A stretch of DNA of 64,000 bases from Neoceratodus forsteri (GCA_016271365.2 CM057459.1:494277501-494341500); one strand, 5' to 3'; counted from the stretch's first letter, positions 42,075 through 53,918 are shown. The notes: generated by a model not told the origin, from the letters alone. Program-made: numbers and translations.

Positions 42075-45060
42075 TTAGGCCTTACGGTCTATCGAGTCTG
42101 CCCGAACTTTAGATCCTTGGTTGGGTGCCGAGACCCTCCCATCCCTTGTGCTCCAGAAACCTGTATCATCCATCCCCACCCCCCTGGGACAGGACATCAT
42201 CTGATACATCCACTTTCTGTGTCTGTCCCAACCTCTCTTGAAGCCCTCCACTGTGGATCTCTGAACTAGCTCACCAGGCAGTGCATTCCAAGGGTCCACC
42301 ACCCTCTCAGTGAAAAACCTCCTCCTCTTTTCCCCCCTTACCCTTCCACCTTCCAACTTCAAACCATGCCCTCTGGTGATACCTCCCTGCTTTAGTCTAA
42401 AGATCCCCTCCATGTTAACCCTATTTATTCCCTTGAGGTACTTGAAGACCTCAATCATGTCCCCTGTCTCTCCTCTCCTCCAGTGAAACAGGCAGAGCCC
42501 TTAAGTCTGTCCTCATACGTCAAATCCCCTAGCCCTCGTATCATCTTTGTTGCCCTCCTCTGTACCCTCTCTAGGAGCTGTATGTCCTTCTTTAGTGTGG
42601 TCTCCAGTACTGTACACAGTACTCAAGGTGTGGTCTAACCAGTCCATTGTACAGCGGCAGAATCACTTCCTTGCTCGAGAGGTGATCCCCTTACAATGCA
42701 TCCCAACATCCTGTTTGCCTTGCTAGCCGCTCTCCTGCACTGCTCAGAGTTATTCATACATGCATCCACCATGACCCCTAGGTCTTTTTCCCTATTGAGG
42801 CCTCCAGCGCCTCCCCTCCCATGGTGTACCTGTGTTTAGGGTTTCCCCGACCAAGATGCAACACCTTGCACTTGGTGATATTGAAATTTAATTTCCATGT
42901 GTGAGCCCAGCTTTCCAGGGTGTCCAGGTCCCCTTGAAGGGCCAACCTCCCCTCTTCTCCCTCAACTACTGCTCCCATCTTGGAGTCATCCGCAAAGAGA
43001 CTCATTTCACACCCTATACCCTCCCTGATGTCCGATATGTATGCATTAAACAGGATCGGACCCAGGACCGAGCCCTGCGGTACCCCACTACCAACCTCTC
43101 TAGGGTTTGAGAGCTCCCCACAGACCACTACTCTCTGAGTGCATCCAGCTAGCCAGTTTTCAATCCATCTGACCATCAAAGGGCCTACTCCTAACCCCAT
43201 CAGTTTCTCCACCAGACCATTGTGGGGGACAGAGTCAAACGCCTTGCTGAAGTCCAAGAATAATACATCCACAGGCTTACCCTGTCCAGTTCTGATGTTA
43301 CCCATTCATAGAACTCCACAAGGTTGGTTTGACATGATCTACCTGGCACAAACCCATGTTGCCGACTATCCAGACCTCCCACCTCCTCCAAGTACACCCC
43401 AATCGCTCCTTTAGTATACTCCATTAATTTTCCCACCACCGAGGTCAAACTGATGGGTCTATAGTTACTGTAACTTCCTTGACCCCCTTTATGGATCGGT
43501 ACCACATGTTGCCTCGCCAATCCTAGGTACCCTTCCTGTCTCAAGTGACCTGCTGAAAAGCTCGCCAGGGTGCAGCCAGTATGTCCGCCAATTCCCATAG
43601 TACCTCGGATGAATGCCATCCGCCCAGGAGATTTGTCTTTCTTTAGGCCTTGAGGGCTAACCACACCTTTTTGGCAGAGATAGCATCATCCGTCCCTCCA
43701 CCTTACTGGCCTTTTTATCTTTACCCAGATGTGACACCCTGGGGTACCTCTCTCCTCTTGCTCCATTTTTGTTGCTCCCTGATCTCACTTACTGATGTTT
43801 CTATCGCCTAGTGCCTTGCTTTGTAGATATCACATCCCCTCCTAGTGAACACAGAGGCGAAGTACCCATTAAATACCTCTGCCTGGTCCCTCGCCTCTTA
43901 CACCCACCCTCCTTCTGATCTCAATCTGCTGAGATGGCCCTTAGTTTTTCTCCGCTCCCCAATGTACAGGAAGAACCCCTTTTCCCCTCCATGTATCCAC
44001 TGTGCCAGTCGCTGCTTTTTACTGGACTTTGCTCCCCTCACTATACGGGTGACTTTTCTAGATGCAGGCTGGTACATTTCCTTATCCCTATCCCCTCTTG
44101 TTGTTTTATATTTTTGTAGGCCTCCTTCTTTTCTCTGACTGCTACCTGTACCTCACTGGACCACCAGCATGGTTTGTGTGACCTTGCTCCTTATTTTCAA
44201 CTTAGTGCAGATCCTGACTGCCTCATGAAGTCCCGTCTTTATGACCTCCCATCCTTTTCCACACTGCCATTGAGGTAAACCCCATCAAGTGATCCTTGAG
44301 AATATTTCCCATGCCCATGAAGTCTGCCCCTGAAGTCCACTGCCAATGTCCTAGATCTCACCCCTCCCCCATGCTTATTTGAAACCAGACAGTATTGTGG
44401 TCACTCCCAGTCAGGGGGTCTTGTACAACCATGTCCCTTAACAGATCCCCATCTGCCAGAACCACATCCAGGACATGCCCCTCCCTTGTGGGCTCCATCA
44501 CATGTGTTAAGAAAACATCCTGAAGCCATCCAGCAGCCTCTGCTCCTTGGCCACCTTAGAGGACATGGTTCCCCAGTTTGTACCTGGCATATTAAGGTCC
44601 CCATCAACACCACTCCTTCCCTTTGGTCCACACTGGGCAATGATGTTGTACAGCAAACCATCCTCTAGAACCTCACTCATCCCGGGGCTCTATGCTACAC
44701 CCAGCTTGACCTTATTTCCTGCTGAGGATCGTAAAGTGACCCATAAGGCCTCCACGCTTCCTCTGCCTTCTACTCCTAGCAATTTCTATGTCATCTCTAA
44801 TGAACATAGCCACTCCACCCCTCTGCCCTCCTTTCTATCCTTCCTGAGCATAGTGTACCCTGCACGCTTAGGTCCCAGTCATGGTTTTTTGTTGGCCTAC
44901 GCTTCCGTGACCGCCGCCACATCCACCCCCTCGAACAGCATGGCCTGGAACTCTGGCAACTTGTTTCCCAAGCTCCTGGCATTTACTAACACCAACCCCA
45001 CCCCTTATCCCTGATTCTCTTTGTCGAACCCCACCCAGATTCCTTATACTTCCATCCTCC
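42075..45060 (-). pseudogene. CR1 ORF2: endonuclease and RT
   Basis: The endonuclease starts LVNARSLGNKLPEFQAMLF with VDVAAVTEAW (the catalytic Glu in TE-x-W) at about 45010-44900, then MLRKDRKEGRGVAMFI and VDGDLNMPG (the GDFN block, altered). A KAFFLYIGERRK-type linker follows near 43760. RT: NYRPISLTSVVGKLMEYT, DSRQHGFVPGRSCQTNLVEF and VLFLDFSKAFDSVPH (catalytic Asp), SGVPQGSVLGPILFNAYI, MSLFADDSK (an intact ADD), and [14 protein letters not shown] (42778-43664). The C-terminal GHGLKLEGGRVRGEKRRRFF and PWNALPGEL follow at 42075-42458. Frameshifts separate the blocks, but the RT block at 42778-43305 is intact for 175 residues. Confidence 0.9.
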
Positions 45061-45312
45061 TCTGCTCCCTCCTGAAACCTCCACTCCAATCTGTTTCCTT
45101 CTCTGGGCGTGAAGACTACTCCCTCATCTGGAGGAGAGGGCTTCTGTCAGCCCCTCCCTTATCCCTTCCCCTCACAAGTTTAAACCCCACCTTTCTTGTA
45201 TGTAGTCAACCATCCCCTGTTTAAGGACTTCTTCCTAATGGGGCAAGATGAAACCTGTCCTTGGCATATAGTCCCTTATCCTCCCAAACTCCATTCCAGT
45301 TCCCTAACACCC

Positions 45313-46330
45313 CTAACCCACTCTCTTCACCCCACTGCCTGAGTCATTAACCTCTGTGAGCTTCATTTTTTTCTCCACTGAGGCCTTTGGTACTGGCAAT
45401 ATCTCCAAAAAGGAAATGTTGCATCCATTATCCCGACAGACTCTGGCAAGTTCTTGGAACCTTGCTTGGATTTCCAAAATGCTATTTCCCTCTAGATCAT
45501 TAGTTCCCAAATGCACCAGGAAATCTGGTTTCCCTCCACAATCCCTAACCATTTCATACTTCATGAACTTTGCTCTGTGCAGTGTCAGCCCAGAGATACA
45601 CACTACCTTCACCTGGCTATGGCATCCACCCCTGTCCTCCCACTGATACCACCTAATCATCGAGTCTCCCAACAACAGAACCTTAACACCGCCATCATCC
45701 TTATGGTTGCCTCCACTATGCCCTCTCAGCCCCCTTCCCCTATTCATGATCTCAATTTCGTGGGAGTCTTCCTGCCTTACTAGAGACCCCCTTGTCACCC
45801 TCCCCTTTCTGCCTCCCTTGCTATTTTGCCCACTTAACCCAAACTCCCTCTGAATAGGTGTCCCCTTTAACTCTCTCTTATCCGAACCATTTATCCTGGC
45901 CCTGATGGTTTCTCCTTCCCCCACACCGCCATCCTCCCCCCTTGTAATAGTACCCCTGCCTCCAGAGGCTCTCTGTGGGTCCCCTTTAGATAGGGCCCCA
46001 TCCTTGGTACTGACCCCCTGCTGAAAAGGGGCACCTCTCCCACCTCCTTGTCTCCCAGTTTCTCTCAATCATGCTCTCTAGCTCATGTCTGGAATATGTT
46101 GCATCTCCCCATTTGCTTAACATATGTGTTTCCCCTTCTCCCTCTGGGACTATTTCTATCCTTTCCATTGCCGGTCAGTGATGCCCTATGGGTATCGGAC
46201 TCCCTCCCCCCGGCCTCTGTATAAGTTTTCTTATTTCCACCAACCCCTTCCTCCCCCTCTAGGTTGCTTAGTAGCTCAAATTTATTGCGACACTCTATGT
46301 CAGCCTCCATCAAGTAACCCGAGATTCCCC
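45313..46330 (-). pseudogene. CR1 ORF1 with SGNH esterase domain
   Basis: At 45313-46068 the frame reads VKVLLLGDSMIRWYQW (catalytic Ser in GDS), VCISGLTLHRAKFMKYEMV, DFLVHLGTNDLEGN (the G-x-ND block), FQELARVCRDNG and FLEILPVPKASVEKK. Upstream a 46083-46313 piece begins with ADIECRNKFELLSNLEGEE, a typical ORF1 start, but in another frame. Between them is a Gly/Arg-rich linker. It matches 25600-26671 in domain order. Confidence 0.87.
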
Positions 46331-47141
46331 TGACTGCACCTCTAAACTGCCCTCTTCTTCCCTCTTGCTCTGTTCACCTTAGAGCTCCCTTCCCACAGTC
46401 TGCTGTTTAGGCTTCCGCACAACAGCCCCTCCTGACTCTTCCCTCCACTATCTTTGTATTCAGAATGTTCACCCCAGACGCTTCCCTTAGCATCAACTTC
46501 CTATCTAAGGGTCCTCTGTCCCTAATATCCCCCTCCTGCTTGCTGTAACATAACGTCCCTGTAATTTCAGAGCTGCCCCAGCCTCCCTCAGCCCCACCCT
46601 CTGCTGCCCATATCCACACCCCTTATCCTTGACACCCCCAGCTCCCCAGCTTATCCTTAACCAATATACCTCACTCCTGATACAAGATAACTGTCTATAG
46701 GTGGGCAGCCTCCTCTCTCAGGCCCAATTTAGAATTATTGCCATCCCACAGCCTGTACAGCCTACAACCCTTCCAAGATGCCTGCCATGGTGGAATATGG
46801 CCACCCTGTTTATCCCCTCTGTTTATAATGGCACACCCTTTTCTCAGTCCCTTCCCTGAATACAGTTTCTTTCTATACTGACTGTAGTTATTTACAAACC
46901 CAATTTCAACCTCAATAAAGTTCCAAAGTCTCACAAACACATACAGTCCAGTGTGTGTTCAGTCCCACTAACAGTGTGTGTAAGCAGACATCAGGTACCG
47001 TGATGATGTCACAGGCCCATCAGCTGCTGTTGCTTCAAATTTCAGTCCTAAACAGAAATACTCAGCCTTTCAATCCCAACCTCAGTGGTTTTCAGTATTT
47101 AAGAAAGCCTACAAAACAGGGTGGGTGGATTAGCTCTTCCA
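46331..47141 (-). other. 5' noncoding part of the CR1 element and flank
   Basis: C-rich on the plus strand. Short frames (46407-46619, 46695-46940) without domains probably belong to the CR1 5' UTR or an ORF1 extension. The exact 5' end is not visible. Confidence 0.45.
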
Positions 47142-47670
47142 AACACCAGGCAAACAACACATTTAAATTTCCTCAATTAACCCTGACAAACAACTGTCCC
47201 CAAACCTCAAAAAGTTACAGTATCACAGCCCAAGTAACAGTTCTAATTCAGGTAATAATTTTTACCACATAAAGCTAATTTCACTTACAAACTATTTCAA
47301 TATTTCAGTTAAAACAGAATATAAACCCAGACCTCTGTCCAACCAAACTGCTGCTCTGAATTCACAAGTGAACAATGGAGGCCAGGGTAATTCCTGTTTA
47401 AAGACAAAGTAATTGCAGCTAATGTCCCTTCCCTAACACCAGGCAAACAACACATTTAAATTTCCCTCTAATTAACCCTGACAAACAACTGTCCCCAAAC
47501 CTCAAAAAGTTACAATATCACAGCCCAAGTAACAGTTCTAATTCAGGGTAATAATTTTTACCACATAAAGCTAATTTCACTTACAAACTATTTCAATATT
47601 TCAGTTAAAAACAGAATATAAACCCAGACCTCTGTCCAACCAACCTGCTGCTCTGAATTCACAAGTGAAC
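47142..47670. repeat. 293-bp tandem duplication
   Basis: The stretch from AACACCAGGCAAACAACAC at 47142 to ACAAGTGAAC at about 47373 is repeated from 47435 to 47670 with only a few changes and one-base indels. The offset is 293 bases, and about 62 bases of the unit (ending CTTCCCT) lie between. The copies are nearly identical, so the duplication is recent. It lies directly upstream, in element orientation, of the CR1 ORF1. Confidence 0.93.
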
Positions 47671-47825
47671 CCTTCCTGCCAACTCTCTGAAAACTCTCTT
47701 CACATGATCCTTCTTTTGCTGATCCCTTCCCCCTCTCCCAAATATTGTTACCTACAATTGTTCTTACCTCTGTTTGTAACCAACTTACCCTATCAAAATC
47801 CTTGCCTGTCTCCAGTAACTCCAAG
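47671..47825 (-). other. Possible ORF1 leader or coiled coil upstream of the duplication
   Basis: A minus-strand frame (47588-47824) starts MELLETGKDFDRVSWLQTEVR, heptad-like and similar in style to the coiled coil of CR1 ORF1 proteins. This is a resemblance only. Confidence 0.3.
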
Positions 47826-48600
47826 TTAGCTTGGAACTAGGCAAAAAAGGGACGTGGCATGTGCTTGTTCCTGAATGATAACTCCGGTGAGTACTGCTAA
47901 ACTGAAAAAAAAAAGAACTAAAAAGAAATGAGCAGCCAACGCATTTGATCCATCACATTGACTGATGCAGCTAATATGTTTACCTGTATGTTTTTTGAAA
48001 GGTCTCTCCATTTTACTTATGTAAACACTCTTTAAGGTATATCGTGCAGGGAAATCCTATTCTGCTAATGTGATTTACCTGCTACTATGTACTTTTAAGA
48101 GATTTTACATTGGTAAAATGAATAGACTTTTCAAAAAATGTATATGTGAACATACAGGCTGCTTCAATCGATGTGATGAATCAAATGCTTTGGCAGCTCA
48201 CATAATTTTACGTAATGGTTCAGGTCATAGTTTCAAATTTAGGGGGTTAGAATTAGTGAAGATTGAATCAAGAAGGAGAGATTTGAGCCCAAAGGTTTTG
48301 CAAACTGAAGACTGGATTCACAAATTAAACGTGTCAAAAAGGAAAGGAATGAATGATAGGTTTGATTTGGAACCCTTTTTATGAACTGTCAATTGCATGC
48401 ATATTGTAAATTCATCAGTGGATTTTTTGATACTTGAAAAATATATATTTGCATAATATACAGTGTAATAGAAAATAACTCTGTTTTTTGCTTTATAGCT
48501 TGCTCCATAGCTGTATTGGAGCATTATTTACATTATAGTGCTTCATCATGAGTTATTGTAGTGCTGTGTTTTATGATCACTTTTTAATAAAAAAATTTAT
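47826..48600 (+). mobile_element. Second Penelope-like element, 3' end with head-to-head inverted copy
   Basis: The plus strand 48070-48384 encodes most of a GIY-YIG nuclease (VIYLLLCTFKRFYIGKMNRLFK, then CICEHTG, SNALAAHI, LELVKIESRRRD, WIHKLNVSKRKGMNDRFDLEPFL). The minus strand 47826-48011 carries a shorter copy of the same coding segment (RPFKKHTGKHISCISQCDGSNALAAHFF), so the two face away from each other. This is the inverted pLTR arrangement, here with most of the body missing. The 3' part to about 48600 ends with TTTTTAATAAAAAAATTT. Confidence 0.82.
48070..48384 (+). pseudogene. GIY-YIG nuclease of Penelope-like element
   Basis: A 104-codon piece. The GIY and YIG strands correspond to VIYLLLC and FYIGK, the helix to RLFKKCICEH (consensus R-x-x-EH), the His-containing SNALAAHI and the end WIHKLNVSK..MNDRFDLEPFL (consensus WI-x-x-L-x-T-x-x-P-x-GLND). 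There is no RT part in this copy. It may be the best-preserved nuclease in the window. Confidence 0.85.
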
Positions 48601-48723
48601 ATGGTTCAGTTTTGTCCCTACCCGTGTCTCCATAATGATTTAAAGTATGTCTCTTGATCAGCTGAGACTTTTGTATTATATGTTCTTGATCTAGGATTAT
48701 TTCTGTTCAGCAACAGGTGCCAT

Positions 48724-49105
48724 GAAAGCAGCAGCTGTAACGTGAGCCCTCTCTCTCAGACAGCTATCTCCACGGCTTCGACCAGCAAGAGCCGGATTTT
48801 CAGGTGTCGCATCTCATTGTATTTACATTTTTAGAATAACCTGAGCATGGAGGAGGCAGGGGGTTCCATTCATGAAACGGGTGCAGGTTGCACCGCCTCA
48901 GTGCCAAAAGTATTGAAGCGAAGCAGTGTTGCCGCACCATTTCAGCAAATGGAGTGTCCCTGCCTCCTCCATACTTCCAGGTTCCGAAGTTTTAAAAATG
49001 TAACTACAGCAAGTTGCAGGGCACGAAAATACCACTCTTGCTGGTCAGAGCTAAACCGGAGGGTAAGCTGTCCGGGGGAGGGAGCCCACGTTTTGGGCTG
49101 CTTTC
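48724..49105. mobile_element. Foldback element with arms of about 175 bp
   Basis: The two halves are imperfect inverses over almost the whole 382 bp. Ends are GAAAGCAGC/GCTGCTTTC, with AACGTGAGCCCTC against GAGGGAGCCCACGTT, ACCAGCAAGAG against CTCTTGCTGGT, and ATGGAGGAGGCAGGG against CCCTGCCTCCTCCAT. The loop is about 20 bases near 48905. The 90-codon frame inside (48847-49119) is an accident of the palindrome. I see no clear flanking duplication. Confidence 0.82.
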
Positions 49106-50439
49106 CTTTAAATAATTGATTAGCAGTTTTTTTCTTGGGACAATACTAACTATTCAGAAAGTATTTATATAGGTTTTCTAGAAGTGTTATGTTTGTTAAA
49201 CACAGTGAGGCAGGTGCTCTGCATTTTCACAATGTTTTAGCACTTTTATGAGCAAAACGCTAATCAATTTTTAGAGTTAAATAAAACCCAGAGCTATGTT
49301 TTTCTACAGTAACCCCACTCCCACACCTCACTTTTTAAATATCAGGATTGTGTGTCAGTTTTGAACTTTTCTTATGGGAAGGATTCTGTACGAAGTAATG
49401 TCTTCATATGTATTAATGATTATGTTTCTGTTATTTTCTTACTGTTTTACAGCTGATACAAGGCTTTCCTATGTACTCAAGAAGATGACAACTACTAAGA
49501 ATGGACCAAAATCAAGATTGAAGACCCTTCTAAACTAGCTCTCTGATTGCATTTACCTCTATAGTAACTGATAGTCTTTAGAGACACATAAATGAATTAT
49601 GTATGTATGTATTAAGCAATTCAAAGTGAGACATTTTCAGTTGTCATAGTAATGGATCATTCCCTGTTTGTATTGAACTGTTTTTAATTGAATGTTTAAA
49701 GGGTTTGTGCAAGGAATTCTATGTTTGAATATTTAGTATTCTACTACGTACAGTAAATGCCAGTTTTTGCAATTATGTTTAAATATTTAGTATCTCACTA
49801 AATAAATGCCAGTTTTTGCGATTATGTACATCTCTTGACAAAGTGCCGTGGATAGGGTGTAAATCATTGAGACTTTATATTTTTTCACCCTACTTATAGT
49901 GGCTGACTTCTTAACTATTTAATATTTAAATAAAGAAGATTTTGGGCAAGTATTTACAAGATTATGTACTGAGTGACTTTTTTTTCTGAGTTGCTGAGAG
50001 CTGGGTTTCTTGTAGTCACATTATCATGGAACTCTTAGCTCCACTCCATTTGGAGGCAGTTACCTTTAATGAAAGGTATGCAGAAAACTGGCAATAACTT
50101 CTGCTGATTCTCCACCTTTTGCTTTTTGCCACATTTTTTATCTGACTCCACCTTTACACTAACTCACTGCATTCCCCATCATGCCTCTCATCCTTACAAA
50201 AACTGATAAGAATGCAGTGACTCAGAATTCCTCCAACTGGTTTTCAGTCAGTCTCTAAACTTAAGGTGATGTTTCAGTTTTCTGTTAAAACATTGTAGTT
50301 GACATTTGCAGGATTCACATCACACAACATGCTGCAAAACTGAATTCCAGGACATTACTTTTAGCCTAACTAAAGATAGTTGCATGAAAACAAGATCCAT
50401 GCCCTTCCTGCTGCTTTTTCTACCACAAGAATCGTAATA
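49106..50439. other. Unassigned AT-rich sequence
   Basis: No gene or element recognised. A local duplication, ATTTAGTAT..AAATGCCAGTTTTTGC, occurs at 49731-49772 and again at 49784-49819. TTTTACAG at 49444-49451 resembles a splice acceptor, but nothing supports an exon. Confidence 0.5.
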
Positions 50440-51920
50440 GAAATGTAGAAATTGTCATCCGAAAAAGGCCCAGTGAACCATTTAGTCTGCCTTTGCCTGT
50501 CTATCTACTCTACAGAGCCTCTGTCAGTCCCCCTGACTTGCCCTTGCTCACTTCCCAGTGTATCCAGCTTCACTGTACCAATATGCCTGTTCCATCCCCC
50601 TTGAGCCCCTCTCACTGTCTCAGCATGTATGACATCATCTAAAAGCTTGTTCCAATCTACGACCCTTCCTGTTAAAAAGTACCTTTTGACATCATTATTG
50701 ACAATCCTTCCCTTCAGTTTCACGGAGTTAGCTCTGGTGGAAGTACTACTGCTTAATGTGACAAGTCCCTAGTGTCCACTCTATTGATACTGCGGTGTAA
50801 CTTGAACATCTCAATCACGTTTTCAACTTTTCACCTATCCGCCAGGGTATACATGTTCAGATCCTCCAGATATTCCTCATACAACCTTCCCTGCTGCCAC
50901 TCATTCATTTTGGTAGCCCTCACTGCACCACTTCCAGTCTGTCCCTGTCCTTCTCCAAGTCTAGGTTCCAAAACTGTGAACACCACTCTAAGTGAGTTTG
51001 GACCTGTGGCCTACAGCATGCGGTGGCAATAGCACCTCCCTGATTCTGCTACTGATCTCCGTACCTAGGCATCTCACCTTCCCCACTGCTTCATTGCATT
51101 GTGTCACTGCCCTTTAAATTATCATGTCTATAGTTGTCTGGCTTCTCTCTACTTGGGGATCATATTCACCATCCTCTAATCCTCTGGTACCTCTCCCATC
51201 TCTTGTGAGTAGTTGAAGAGATCCATTAGTGGACCTTCCAGGACCTTTTCCATTTCCCTTTACACCCTTGGGTTCAACCCATCGAGATTTATTGATTTCC
51301 TTACCTTCGGTGCATGAAGTCCCTTCAGTACTCTTTCCTCTGTCATGGGCTCCTCACGGTGGCACATAATGTTAGCGAATCCGGAACAGTGAGTACCACT
51401 GTCAGCAAGGAAATGTCAGTGATGACGGAATAGCGACATAAGTTGTACTCCCACCATGAGGTGCTACCACCTCTGAGTTAGTTATTTAAGTAAGGGGGGT
51501 GCAGGGGGAAAGGCCCCCTGAAAAAAAATCAGTCGCCATTTGGGTTGCAACCAACATTGCTTCGCGATTCCGGACTCGCTATTCCAGAGTTGCTAATATT
51601 ACATAGAACCCTCCTCACTGATCACACTAGGAGTCACTTCATGGTTACTATATTCCAGTTTAGTAGCAGCCTCATATCCTGTACCATAAATACTGTTAAA
51701 TAATGATTCAGTAGATTCACTTTGCCCTTCTTATCTTCTACCCAGTCCACCTCCTTTGTTAGTCTGATCCCAGCCTCCCTTGGTTCTGCGTTTCTCTGGA
51801 ATATAGTGGAAAAATGCCTTGCTGCCCTCCCTAACCTCCTCCATCATCCTTCGTTCTGTTTCAGCCCTTGCCTGCCTCAATAGCCTATTGACTTTTCTCA
51901 TCATAATCCTTTGTTTGTGA
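50440..51920 (-). pseudogene. CR1-type LINE, part of ORF2 and 3' end, interrupted
   Basis: 3' end near 50440 (CATAGAAATGTAGAAATTGTC..AGTCTGCC, the reverse of the family end). The C-terminal remnant VNNDVKRYFLTGRVVDWNKLLDDV follows at 50505-50723. Degenerate RT reads up to about 51350. Beyond the inserted TIR element (51364-51605), the ORF2 linker (VREGSKAFFHYIPEKRRTKGG-like residues) reads at 51720-51860. This copy is much more decayed than 42045-46950. Confidence 0.75.
51364..51605. mobile_element. TIR element (MITE) inside CR1
   Basis: Left end CATAATGTTAGCGAATCCGG and the reverse complement of the right end (ATGTAATATTAGCAACTCTGG) form inverted repeats of about 30 bp, continuing AACAGTGAGT/AATAGCGAGT. 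It is 242 bp long and non-coding. Its middle has GAGTTAGTTATTTAAGTAAGG with a GGGGGAAAGGCCCCC hairpin, also seen at about 56312-56360, so the two are related. The target duplication is not clear. Confidence 0.7.
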
Positions 51921-53159
51921 CATCAGAATCATTTCCTTGATGGCTGTGATGTCATAAGCAGAGGATTATGACTTCATGCCATGTATATGTTATGTGAACA
52001 GATGAAGTTTAAGGGAAACAGATCTTGTTTTAATGAAAATGTTTTCTGTAATGAAAAAATGAAAGTTTCTAAAATTAAACTTTAGTAGAATTTTGTGTAA
52101 CTGAGTTCTGCTGGTTAGGGATGATTGGAATCCATCCAACAAACTTGGATTTTTCAGATGTTGGCCCTTTTCTTTTGGAATTCAGAGTTTCACCACTGAA
52201 GCCAAAAAATCAGAATTCCAAAATAACCTCAGATGTAGAATCAAATCTGGAATTCAATTCCGATGCCACATCCAGCTCTCGTTCAAAGGGTGTACTGCAA
52301 ATGTGGCTGAATAACCTCTTGTTGTCTCACCCTTACCTTGTCCATGCTGCAGCATTGCCGCAGGCCTGCTGGGCTTACTCAGAATCTGCTTCTAGTAGCA
52401 TCCCTTAGTCCAGACTCCATACCATGTCACTGGACTGAGTGACTGATGGCCAGAGTCCTAGTATTCTGGTGACCCCCGAGGAGATTACACCAATGCTACC
52501 TCTATCGCTGACCACCTGTGCCCTCCTCATCCTGTAGTATGTAATCCATCAGTCCATCTCTTTAACCCCAGCCCCCAATGTTCCAAGCCTGACCCAAGCC
52601 AAACCCCCCGATCCTGTATCCTTCCCCTACCCTCCAGCCTCCCATGCACTGCCAGTGCCCATGGTACTCGGCATGGTACATTCAACTGACTCAGTGGTAC
52701 TAGGGTAATGTATCATGCCAGCAACTTGGTGGTGGTGACTGACTGTGATAGTCTTTTTGTGGGTACTGCTATGCATTGTGGCTTACGTGTAATTATGCAC
52801 TAATACACCCCCCAGCAAGGCTGACTGGGTCCTGAGAGGTGGCCTGCTACCAAAATCCTGAGTTATCCTTTATAGTCATCCTATGCTGTACTACTAGAGG
52901 ACTGACTTGCTGGGTTACTCAGGATTGTTTGCTTGTAGTCTACCCCAGACAATGATGGTGTGGCACTGGGCGATAATGACGTTGAGTGCTGTTACAACTG
53001 AGACTGGGTAGTAAAGTGCCATGTAGCACTATCTGGTACCTGGAGCAGTTGAGTTGATAAGCACTTAGCATGGCAGTGGCAGCCCATCACTCAGGAGTTA
53101 ACAGTAGTGGCAGCTTGGGGGGAGGGGGAACACCTTGGTGGCCAGAGGATTCTGTGTCA
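51921..53159. other. Unassigned sequence
   Basis: No gene recognised. The frame at 52121-52408 has no domain. Words such as GGAATTCAGAG/CTGGAATTCAATTCCG suggest an old palindromic element. Confidence 0.45.
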
Positions 53160-53362
53160 CTTGAGAGATGCAAAAGATTATTTGACAGCACCACATACAG
53201 ATCCAAAATAAACATTTTAGGAGCCATAAGAGGAGGTACATTTTCACACAAAGGGTGGTAGGGATTTGGAACAGTCTTCCACTAATAGTGGTAATAAGCA
53301 AAAATAATTTTAAGAAAGATCTTGACACTCGTATGACACTGACTGATATGAAACACATGGAA
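53160..53362 (+). pseudogene. LINE RT C-terminal remnant (Rex1-like)
   Basis: Reads YRSKINILGAIRGGTFSHKG then, out of frame, VVISKNNFKKDLDTRMTLTD. This resembles the end of the 20950-23450 LINE (LPELVVISKNKMELK). It ends where the Tigger-like element begins. Confidence 0.6.
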
Positions 53363-53916
53363 CCCTGATAAGTACACACCCTTGGGAAACACATTTTTTG
53401 TGCATTTAAGTGGGATGTGCACTTAAGCAGACAATGCATTATCCCACCTCACAGATCACAGCACATCAACTCTGACACACTTTCCATGTTGTCTGTCATA
53501 GTAAAGGCACTTTGGAGCCCCACTACTTATTCAGAGATGTACATTATAGCAACTGACCCAACTTTCCCTATCCTGTTGCTTGCTGCCTTTATCAACTCTT
53601 GCAGGATCCCTACAGTTGTTCATTGGAAGTCCTCTGCTAGGTGCCTATCTAACTCTGGTATGCCACTGAGCTAAAAACATTCCCAGTGCAAAATTCCTTG
53701 GGACAAAGAGCAAAGCTAAGTATCAGGGTGTGACAAGCAGTCCAAATAACACCTTATTCCACCAATCTGGCAATTCTGACTGTGCTCTTAAGTGGGATGT
53801 GCACTTAAACAATGTGTACTTATCAGGGACCTTTAAACAAGAACATATAGGAGAATAAATGGAAAACTGATAAAGTGTCCATTTAAATGGGATGTGCACT
53901 TAAGTGGGCTCCACTG
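53363..53916. mobile_element. mariner/Tigger-like DNA element, non-autonomous
   Basis: The right end, read inward, is CAGTGGAGCCCACTTAAGTG, followed outside by TA (53917-53918), fitting Tc1/mariner-Tigger termini. TTAAGTGGGATGTGCACTTAA words occur at 53406, 53789 and 53884, and CCCTGATAAGTACACA (53363) is inverted at 53814-53830, so long internal inverted repeats remain. The left terminus was lost against the LINE remnant. No transposase is seen. Confidence 0.7.
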
Positions 53917-53918
53917 TA

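Larger units (their letters stand above)
42045..46950 (-). mobile_element. CR1-group LINE, nearly full length
   Basis: Minus-strand element. 3' end at 42045 with repeated TAGTATGT-type units (plus-strand ACATACTAACATAC), ORF2 from about 45060 down to 42075, ORF1 from about 46330 to 45313, then a noncoding 5' part up to about 46950. It may extend through the tandem repeat at 47142-47670. It belongs to the same tail subfamily as 21440-21845. Confidence 0.9.

Noticed and set aside
49440..49560. Possible host exon after a TTTTACAG acceptor-like word
   Set aside because: No open frame of useful length, no donor and no similarity recognised.
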